From Phoebastria nigripes (lineage: Eukaryota > Chordata > Aves > Procellariiformes > Diomedeidae): a stretch of 64,000 nucleotides of DNA. How positions within the stretch are numbered: position 1 is the first letter of the stretch; the number at the start of each line of letters is the position of its first letter. Of this stretch, positions 54,911 through 64,000 are shown piece by piece. Under the pieces are notes generated by a model that worked only from the letters and a program-made list of their open reading frames with translations, did no database searches and was not told the origin of the DNA. The stretch is taken from NCBI GenBank assembly GCA_035582835.1, contig JAYKAV010002541.1, positions 559,317-623,316 on the forward strand. Reading direction: 5' to 3'. The translations under genes and the position numbers were made by a program.

Positions 54911-57900
54911 AAAGTGAGCAACCTGCTTCATTCGCTTTGTCCCTTAGGCAAATTATCTGCTGCTTGGTCTTCCAGACCATCTCCTTTCCCACTCCATGCA
55001 GAATCCCTTTCCTCCACTGCTGCAAATGTACTTGCTTTGCTCACTCATCTTTCTAAAAGGATAACATAACCAAGGAACAGGCGCAGTTGACTCACGTCAC
55101 TCTTTCCCTGGGGAGAAAGTACTTTGATATGAACCCTGCCTCTCTTCATGCTCCCCAGGGTGGGCAGACCTGCGACTGAAAAGCTGCCTAGCGTCCTGCT
55201 ACACCAGGACGGCCCTTTCTAACATTTGGCTTGGGATGAGAATCCCCAGGATTGCTGAGCTCTGCCTGATGTCAGCATCAGGGACGGTACCTACTTTGCA
55301 ATTCCAGTTAGCCTGCCAGAAGCTCCCTGCAACTTCAGCTTCATCACAGTTTCCAAGGCAACTTCTTTGGCTCCCGGTGTTGATAGGCTTTGGAGGATGC
55401 CCACAGGCGGTTTGCAAGCTCAGCCTGTCCTCTCCGCCCTGACAGCAGCGACTAGAAGCTCAACTAGCCACAAGGCTGAGGCTGCATTTCAGAGCAAAAA
55501 TTTTTAATTTCTCCAAAACTTCTGGGCAAAGCTCTAATTCTCAGCAACATTCTTGGTTGGGTGCATGCTCCAGATTAGGCACCAACTGAGCACAGAGCAT
55601 AGGTATTCCCCTTTTAGCCCTTACTGAGTTTTGGGGGACTCAAACCAATGCCTAAGCTGCTCTGAACAGTGGTCCCAGGCCCAAATTCCCACTGCACTTT
55701 CTGCTCCATGTCTGCTCCGCAGNGACCTGTGGAAGAGGCTTGCTGATATCTCCTAGAAACTGTAGAGGTGTCCATGTCAGGTATAGTCACCATGGGAATG
55801 GGCATGCAGAACACAGAAGGAGAAGGGACTGAAGAGACAACTGAGGTGCACAGAGCATCAGTTCACCTTTGAGGATTGCTGCACATCCAGTTCACCCACA
55901 AAGTTTACTCTGAGATGCACAGACAAGAGGCCTTTCTTCCCCAAACAGTCCTGGAAGGTTAGCAGAGCTTGGGACTTCCCTCCAGCCCTTCTTGGCTCCC
56001 TTCACATGGCATATGAGACTTTGCAGCCACTGCTTGGACTCAGAGCTGGGAGCAACCAAAGAAAGTCAGAGTTGAGTGGTTAGGATATATCCCTGATGCC
56101 TTTCCATTGCCACTTTTAGAGGTACCCCTAAGCCATGTTTCTCTAACACCATCATTCCCAAAACAGAGAGGATCCACCGCCCCAAACCCCTCTAACACAG
56201 AGTTCGGGGGGAATGTCAGTAACCCTGACCGCCCCAAACACGGCAGGCCTGACCCAAGGTTGAAGGCATTTTTAAAAGGACAGAGCATTATAGCTGTGGA
56301 AGGGTGTGGTCTACGGGCCTTGGCTTCAGCTCAGCATTTCTCCACACACCTACTCACAGAAAGAAGGCTTCCCACATGCTGGGTGCACCCAAGTGTGCTG
56401 CTCCACAGGCCAGGTCACTCCTTGCCTCTCCTGCAGGCAGTATAGCCACAGTCCTCAGGGGCGACCTCAGCATTAGCCATCAGTTTGCTTCCAGAGTCTG
56501 GTAGATAAACCTAGTAATCTGCAAGGAACTACTGAGAATCACAATAAAACAGGGAGCACCTCCTACTGGACCAATCCAACAGGGTGAGGAGCTTGCACGG
56601 AGCCGCTTACCAGCAGGAAAAGCTCCATGCTAAAGTAATAGCAAATACATGAGTAAGAAGCCACAATTTCTTTGTCCTTTGCACATGGAGATGATGCCAT
56701 CAGCAATTGTAGTTCATTCCCAAGCTCCGTACTGGTATTATCCTGTCATTAGTTACTGCACTACACTTGGTTCCTACAACAAATTCATTTCATAGCTTCA
56801 AGCCCTCCACTTGAAGCCCAAAGCCACCTGTACTAAGTAGATCTGCTGCAAAGGGTCCCCTCTGTGTGATAAGCNGAAAAAGAAACACACCAGCCCAGCC
56901 TCAGTTCTCCAAATAATTTAAATGCACATTTAAGAAAAATGCTGTGAGATCAACTTCTATNTACTCCCCCCCACACATCTTCTCTGCAGGTTTTTATACT
57001 ATGGTCATTATCATGGGGTTAGCGCCTGCAAGCAACAGGGTCTCTAAATGTAGGAAAACTGGGATTTGCAGGATCCCACGGTAATGGCAATGTGCCCACA
57101 GGGTACCAGTCCTCAGTGTGGCACACATATCAGAAGCACAACAAACATGGAGGGAACAGAGCTCCCCCATTTAGGCCACCTGGCCAGCATATATTGCAGA
57201 GTGAAAACACCAGCAGTAGTCTTGCATTTGCCAAAATGCAGCCTAAGAAATATTTCCTAACTAATTACTATCCCATACGTGCATCTCTGCTGAGAAACAG
57301 CAGTGAAAGCCAGAATTAAGAGGAAAAAAACAATATTGCAAACCACACACATCCTTTCTGCTGGGGCTCGGTGAAGTGTAAACCAGTTGTGGCACACTGT
57401 AATCTCATGCAGACNCTTTTATTACAGCAGTAAGTGCTTCTCTGTTTAAATAGGAGGTGTTTGGATGATTTCTAGTAAAGCCAGCTTGCACTGAAGCAAA
57501 CGTGCCTTAGGACAGCCACATCAGCCTGACGAGATTCTTGGTGGCTGGAGAACCTGACAGGTAGAAAGTTCTCCTGTCAACATCATATGCATCTGCCGGG
57601 AAGTCTCCACATCAGCTGGTGACAGGGACACATGAGGATTCGAAACAGAGACCACAGCTGAGCTGTGTCCCCAGATCACCTCAGGTGACCTTTGAGTTTA
57701 GATGTTTTCTGCCACTCCAAGCAAACCTTGCCCCTGTGTCTGGTTCCCATCAGGAAAAGCTGAACAACTCTTGAAGCATTTCTCTTCTCCTCTTCCTACT
57801 GTCATTACTGCTTGGTGACTCACTCCGAAGTATGCCCACAACCTGCTAAGCCATTGATGCTGGAAAGCCCCGCCAAACACAACACTGCAGCTCAATCAAA

Positions 57901-60900
57901 ATAAATACCACCTCCTCCGTCCTCCCCTCAAGAACCAGCACAGGCAAACCTGTGAGCAGAAGAGACCCCAGCCCTCCAAAATGGGGCTTAGTGTNAGACA
58001 CAGTATGGAGCAGACAAATCCTGCGTGAATTAGCAGGGGAAAGGGGAAGGGACTCAGCTAGGAATGGCCCTTGCTACCTGCTACCAGTCCTTGCTCACAG
58101 CTCCTGGGCGCCTCTGGGATTGCCAGGCAGAGATCTGAAGGGCTGGGTGAGGTCTCACATGCCCCAAACATCCTCACGTCCTCACACCTGCACAGCCCTG
58201 TCACTCGTGCGGCCCTGACAATATATGTTGATGCACCCAGCCCAGCAGAATGGGCTCTTTCACACTGAATTACAGATGTCTCCAGCAGGGCAAGGAAAGG
58301 AAGCAGTTGTGCGTTGCTGATGCTGTGGGGATGAACACACTACATTGCAGTACAATATTATCCAGCTGACAGCATATATAGTCCATTGAGCTTTTCACCC
58401 TAAAAAAATGTTGCAAACAAAACCAGTCATGCGAGCAGGCAACACAGAGCACGTACTGTGAGCAAGGCTGCCACCACATGGTAGAAGGACAAGGCTGCAG
58501 ACTCCTTCAGCCAGAGCAGGAGTGGGGAAAAACATCCTCACACCTCCACCCAGCCCTGGCCTCATTAACCAGCTATGGCCAAATCCTGATGTCTCAGCCT
58601 GATCAATTAATTTGGTCAGGAACTGTCACTCTTGCACCCTTCCCTCCCCTCCAAGCTATTAAAATCTCTTGCAAAGAAACCACCAGAGTCTTGCAAAATA
58701 GGGATTCCTAAGATACAGATGAGATCTGGCTGTTCTCACTAGGGAAGATTTGAATCAAGTGAACCAGTTCAAGAGTGCCCCAAAGATCAGAAAAGTCTGG
58801 GCTCAGCAGAGCCTGGGAGCACTGATATACAAAAATATACCAAGCTCTTCCAGTTCCTAAACTCGCATTGCTTGTGGGCGTGGAATTAATCCAAAAGCAT
58901 GATACTTCCAATAATGGCTGGGGAGCCTTGGTCTCTCGTGTTGAACTACAGAGCAGTTCAGGTAACTGTGATTCTGCTCTGCAATAACAGAATCATCTGC
59001 AAAAGACAGAAAATATTTTTTCTTCCTCCCTTTCAGCCCCCTCAGAATACTCCCCAAAAATGTGGCGAGAGAGGAGTTGAAAATCCAGAGGAAAACTGAG
59101 GTTTTTCCATTACACATGAAAATTGCCTTTATTGTTGGAAAAAACATCATGTGGATAAAAACATTTCAAACACTATTTAAAAAAAAAAGCCTTCTCTAGA
59201 ATGCAGGTCTACCAATACACACCCCCGATGCCAGATACAGCCCCAAATGTAGCAGCAAGAAGAGCAAGAGAAACTGCAGCTTTGTGACGGAGGAGTACGG
59301 GCCAGGTCAGGCCATAAAAGGGTGAGGGGGAAACAAAGCTGAGATTTACCTTCCTCCAGCCCAGGCAGTGTTTTGGGCACTCCTGCCTTTTGTAGATCTT
59401 CCATCCAGCAGCGCCACTCAGAAATGGTGCCTCCAACAAGACCCAGGCTTTGTCACCTCCTCCTCCTTTTGCTGTTCTCCCTTGACTGATGGCAGGTTTC
59501 TAACGAAAATACAGACCCCGCAGCCGTGGCTGGCAGTGGTGCAGGCAGTAAGACACACACATACCCATCGTGAAGTGGTACCTCTGGCACTGGCCTTCAT
59601 AGGGAAGGCACAGCCTTCAGCAGCATTGAGCCTTCATGGTGCCTGCCACCTTTGCAGCAAACTCATCTCCACCTCCAAGCCATCACTTAACTTCCTTGGT
59701 GAATAAAGGTCTTTTTAGCCTCCATTTTACCAGACAATCCATCAGGCAGACAGGCATCAAAGCCTGATTGACCCTGACTGCGATATACCAGCCAACTCTG
59801 AAATTCTTATCTGCAGTTCATCCTCACTCCTGGAGACCATAAACTACATTGGATGGGTTTTCCCAGGGTAAGAATACCTTTGTTTATGGGATCAGAGAGA
59901 GCTGCAGCACATGTTGCCATGAAACATGCTCAGGGCACAGCACTGCATAAACAGGGCACAGGGAAAATGGAGATGCTGACCCCACTGCCTGTCCTCCCTT
60001 CCACCTGCCCTCCCTCTGCCATTGAAAGCTACCAGCAACCCTTTCCCCCTGGCACAGATCAGATACAGTGCCCTTGTCCCACAAACCCAGCCCAAGGGCA
60101 CTAGAAGCTGGACAGAAGCTCTGCTGGGACAGAGATGGGGAACACAGTCTTTGCTTGGATTAGGCATTTCTCAGGTGACCACTCCATTCACAGAGCCTGT
60201 TCCAGCAGGGTGAAGAGACAGAAGAGGGTGTGAGGCTGTCTCTGAAAGCAGCTTTGGATGGCTGAAACCACCGGCTTTGTGAGAAACAGGTGGCCATTAA
60301 AGAAGACGCCTTTGACTTTTTGAAGTGTCTTCCCATATGGAAATAAGACAAGCGTTGCTGGNTCAATTAACTTGCAAGCACTGTGCTGATTCAGTAGCAG
60401 CTTTGCTCCCACCCCCATGGACAATCTCTGCCCTTTCACAACTGAAGACAATTTCTGCTGACCCACCAGCCTGGCTGTTGCTCTGTAGCTGCAGGTCATC
60501 TATGGGGTTTAGCCTTAGCACCCAGAAAAAGGTGAGCAGCCTTCCAGGCAAGTTCCCTTAACCCTGTCTCCTTTAACAGCTTAAGCAGTTAGAAGAAGCT
60601 TTTACAGCCTGTCTTGAAAGTTTCTGCTCTTTGAGAAAACTTTTGACATAAGAAATGCCACTGGGACCAGCCACCTCCCTCCAAAGCGATTATGATCCCA
60701 GGGCAAATCCTAAGACAAAGTGTATTTCCCCTCTAGCAGGATGTGTGGCCCTGCTCTGCCATGCTTGATTTGAACTAGCACACAGACAGACAGCAGAAGT
60801 CAAAGCCAGCACCTGTAAATCTGTCCATGACAGATCAAGTAGATAGATGTGCTTAGTCTAGTTGAAAACAACAGCAGAAAAACACTTCTGGAGGAGAGAA

Positions 60901-63564
60901 AAAAGGAAAACTATGTTGATTTCTGCCCATCAGGACACCCCTTCAGGAGCTTTCTGGAGGCCCCAGGGACTACTAAAGCCCTTCTTCAAGACTGAGTATC
61001 GCAGCAATCCACACACTTTTCTCTGCCAGGCAGAAGGCTGCTGCTTTGTGCTGTGATGGTGACCGAGGGCATGAGCAGATCCTCCGGAGCATATGGGTAA
61101 CTCACAGCAGCCCTTTCTCCACCGTCCCACAGCACGTGCAGCGGTGCCGTCCAGCAGCACTACCCACAGGTCAGCAACGCTCCTTAGGGCCATAGCACGC
61201 TGCAGCACATACAGCCACTACGAGGTGCTCCCCCCCGCTCCAGGGAGCACCCGCCATGTTACACACGGATGGAAGGGAGCCAGGGATGCAAAGTGGGCAG
61301 TTGGCCAGCCAGTAAATTAATTTCAAAGGCAGGCAGGTGATAGATGGGGTTCATGCGGGAAACAGGAGAGGATAAATTGCCCATCTGTGACTGATACAGC
61401 AGAGAACAGTGCAGGATGGAGCAAAATGAATGGGCACGGATGGATCAAGGAAGGAGAGACTGAGCGGTGCGTACATAATTGAATCTCTGAGGCCTGGATC
61501 CTGTCTTTTGGGCTTCGTGGGATTGCAAATGTAGGAGCACAGCTGAAGTGAATGATTCATGGGCTGTATGTGACAGATAGGACCCCCAGAGCAATCTCTT
61601 ATTGGCGTGGGAGTGGGAATGCCACTGACAGGATGGTGAGGGAATGTGATGAGACAAGGAGCTTCCTCCACATCTTTCTGTGAATATTTGAACCCAGCCT
61701 TTACAAAAACAGCCTGGAGGAGTCTACCAAAATTAGAGGTGATGCCACAGCTCAGGGCTCTGGACCTGGCCAGGGAGACAGCTTGTCAACTGGAACCAAT
61801 CCCCCTTGCACAACGAACCCAGACTTACACCAAAAGCCTATTAGTCTGCTCGGTGCTGCTTCTTCCCTGTAGGAATCATTGTCAGGGAGACAAAAATGTT
61901 CAGGAAAATCAGCTCTTTCCCCTCTGTCCTTCTCTGCCCTGCTGCTGTGCCAGGTTCAAGTTGGCAGAAACAGCCATTTAGCAAGTGCCAAACCATTTCT
62001 AGGGCATTCCCAGTCCCATCAGAAGCAGGGGCCCTCCAGTGCCTTAGGAAAGAGGCTTTCAGCAGTGCCACCCCGGGCTGATGTGCTGAAAAGCAGCTCA
62101 GAAGCATTTTTGATTGTCCTGTGCTACATTCCTTCAAGCATGTTGCTTGCTTTTACCCCAGTAATTACTCAGGTGGAAAGACATGCTCCCGTACTTACAG
62201 CAAGAGACTCACATGCATGGCACAAGTACAGCTGGGATGTGCCCAAGCACTGTGCCCTGCCAGACTGCCTGAAGCAGCGCAGGCAAGCCAGCTGCACCAT
62301 CCTGCTGCTTCAGTGGATGTAAACATCCTCCCCCATATGACTGGGGGCTGCACGAGGACGTTAACTGCAGGTTTTGTGTGACTGTATCATCCTTCTCACC
62401 AGCCTCCTCTCTCCAAGAGAGGCCAGCACTGATGGCCAAGAGGAAACCGGAGCAGATGCATAGCCAGACTTCTCCTGTGTCACCTCCCTGCCTGCAGCAG
62501 CCTGCAGGAACCTGTTTAAGTGGGAATTTTCATGCTATTAAGGCCACCTATGGTTTCTTGCTCTGCAACTCTATATTTTTTTTCCATTTTTAAACTTTTA
62601 GCATCCACTACAACCTGTGGCAAAGAGGATATTCCACGTCACACTGCTGAATCCTCCAGTTTAAGGTAGCAGACAATCCAGTACCTTAGTCCCAATCCTC
62701 CTGGCACCTGGACCTCTCCCTGTATCTGTTTTAAGCAGATGAGGTGATAGTTCAGCTTTCTTTTGAGATTGTGAACTAATTTTATACTGAGAACTGGTGT
62801 CTTCTAGCTTGTTCCCAACTTGCCCTGCCACCTAAGCCCATGCTGCTCTTGTGCTTGAGCAAAGCTATAAGCAGCCTGACTCCCTGTTTGCAAAGAGACT
62901 TCATTTCACTAAATGGTGCAAAACAGCTCTCCACTTGTCCCATCTTCATGAAATAATGCAGTTTTTTATTAGGCTCAGTGGCCTTACTCTCTGAGGCACT
63001 GGGAGAGGCCCAAAGTAGATGTTAATCCACTAATTCAATTGCTTTACATGAATCAGAGAATAACAGAGAATGCTGCTAAGGTTTATAGCCCAGATGCCCA
63101 CCCAATTTTTTTCAGGTGGTAGAAGAACATATTGAAGCCCTTTCTACTGCAATGCAGGCACTTCTGCACTCCCAGAAATTGCCTGTGTCTCACTGATGCG
63201 TTCCTGATGAACTGACAAATAACAACCTGTTGTCCCTTCAGCTTTGGCACACCCATCCTGGCACAGGTATGCCAGCCAATCCCTCTTTCCCAACAAAGGT
63301 GTTACCATTTCAAATAACAGGAATAAATGGCACCACCAAATACATTTCTGATACCTGTGTGAAGCTGCATATCCAGAGTTTTGTTGGTACTGAAATGTTG
63401 CAAAATGATACTGGTAAAAGTTCCTAGCACCGGCATGAGTTTTGGGCTGTCTCTCACTGGAAGCCTCCACCCTTCCAGTGCCTGATGCCCATTGATTTCA
63501 GGAGGATAGGTGACTTAAGTAAATGCATTATGAATCAGCAGATGAAAGCTCTGAATGGATTTCG
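54911..63564. other. Unique noncoding DNA, no gene recognised
   Basis: Moderate GC and many short frames on both strands; the longest, 61879-62322 plus (147 codons) and 56107-56445 plus (112 codons), have no recognisable domain. The minus-strand frame at 58857-59150 contains the letters SFADD by chance next to an acceptor-like CTGTCTTTTGCAG, without other reverse-transcriptase blocks. Ns lie at 55723, 56875, 56961, 57415, 57995 and 60362. No named repeat is recognised. Confidence 0.5.
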
Positions 63565-63930
63565 GAGACAGGGACATAGAGTCATGGCAGGACCCCATGG
63601 AAAGGACCTCTGGGGTCTCTTGCCCACCCTCCCACTCAGAACAGGACTATTGCCAACAGTAGATCAGTGAAGTTGTAACTGTGTCTAGCTGAGTCTTGGA
63701 AATCCCCAAGGATGAAGATGTCAGAGTCCACAGATCTTCAACACATTTTCTTTCCGAGGAACACCAAGAGTGGGGCGAGTTCAGTTTTTCACAGGGGGAC
63801 TCAATTATTCAAGAAGGAACATCAGATAATGGCATTTATCATTCTTTGCCTAAAAGCTTTCCTTGATGTTGAATCCATTCCACATTCAACCAAATTCTTT
63901 TTGCTGCAGTTTGTTGATATCTGCCTTAAT
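63565..63930 (-). mobile_element. Old diverged CR1 3' region
   Basis: On the plus strand one reads, in order, GGACCTCTGGGGTCTCTTGC, then TGTCTAGCTGAGTCTTGGAA and ATCCCCAAGGATGAAGATGT, and further right AAAGCTTTCCTTGATGTTGA and TTGCTGCAGTTTGTTG. These match the reverse complement of a bird CR1 3' end and ORF2 C-terminus (AGGTCTTGAAAACCTCCAAG, GATGGAGACTCCACAACC, AAAGTTCTTCCTTACGTC), so the element is on the minus strand with its 3' end at the left. It is strongly diverged and has no open frame. The 3' tail itself is not recognisable. Confidence 0.65.
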
Positions 63931-64000
63931 CACTAGCTGTTTCATTTAAGACCTACTCATCACTGACTGTATATAAAAACTGTTCCTGTTTTGCTTAGCC
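63931..64000. other. Right edge, nothing seen
   Basis: The last 70 bases contain TATATAAAAAC at 63971-63981, which could be a TATA-like word, but no context supports a promoter. Confidence 0.4.

Noticed and set aside
58857..59150. SFADD in a minus-strand frame, suggesting a reverse transcriptase
   Set aside because: The FADD letters stand alone: no upstream LDFSKAFD-like or PQGSVLGP-like blocks and no downstream CR1 or retroviral motifs are nearby. The bases look more like an acceptor-type pyrimidine tract ending in TTTTGCAG.
61879..62322. 147-codon plus-strand frame
   Set aside because: No family likeness; overlapping frames on both strands.
63971..63981. TATATAAAAAC as a promoter
   Set aside because: An isolated TATA-like word at the window edge, without an initiator, a transcript or a neighbouring gene.
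1..64000. tRNA, rRNA, CRISPR arrays, bacterial operons, integrative elements
   Set aside because: No cloverleaf with both boxes outside the old SINE, no evenly spaced direct repeats, and no ribosome-binding-site or operon organisation. The repeat content is avian.

Overview
This window looks like gene-poor nuclear DNA from a bird. The evidence is the repeat content. There are several truncated CR1 LINE copies whose 3' ends carry the bird-type tail (a GATGATCTTAGAGGTC-like block followed by ATTCTATGATTCTATGA), and a solitary ERVL-type LTR of the kind common in non-galliform birds. There are also older amniote repeats (L3-like CR1 fragments and a tRNA-derived SINE with a tail familiar from turtles, crocodilians and birds). 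Base composition is moderate and CpG-poor. About 44 isolated single N bases are scattered through it. Species cannot be named from this sequence.

I recognise no protein-coding gene or exon of a known family, and no rRNA, tRNA, CRISPR array, operon or bacterial-type signal. Nearly all open frames are 60-130 codons, on both strands and overlapping, as expected by chance. The clear coding remnants are the CR1 ORF2 C-termini.

Layout from left to right: 1-4.2 kb is unique DNA with a perfect 13-bp inverted repeat. 4.25-5.34 kb is an ancient minus-strand CR1 split by a younger plus-strand CR1. 5.3-12.7 kb is mostly unique, with one speculative two-exon secreted-peptide candidate at 9.88-10.33 kb. 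12.74-13.14 kb is a CR1, flanked at a distance by two copies of an exact 30-bp sequence. An old CR1 tail lies at 14.64-14.75 kb and a possible LTR-like block at about 15.1-15.74 kb. 15.7-41.9 kb is long unique DNA with AT-rich, CpG-retaining segments that look like candidate conserved noncoding elements, plus an ancient SINE at 27.1-27.3 kb. An ancient CR1 3' end lies at 41.9-42.1 kb, a longer young CR1 at 43.93-44.63 kb, and a degraded CR1 piece at 47.5-47.7 kb. A complete solo LTR with a 5-bp target duplication sits at 50.2-50.8 kb. 50.8-63.5 kb is unique DNA, and a diverged minus-strand CR1 runs to near the right edge.

The best overall reading is an intergenic region or a very large intron, possibly a regulatory gene desert, recording at least three ages of retrotransposon insertion. 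I found nothing that amounts to a new biological system. The strongest sequence-visible observations are the nested CR1 insertion, the complete solo LTR, the unexplained 30-bp exact duplication, the perfect hairpin, and the non-random placement of the N bases.
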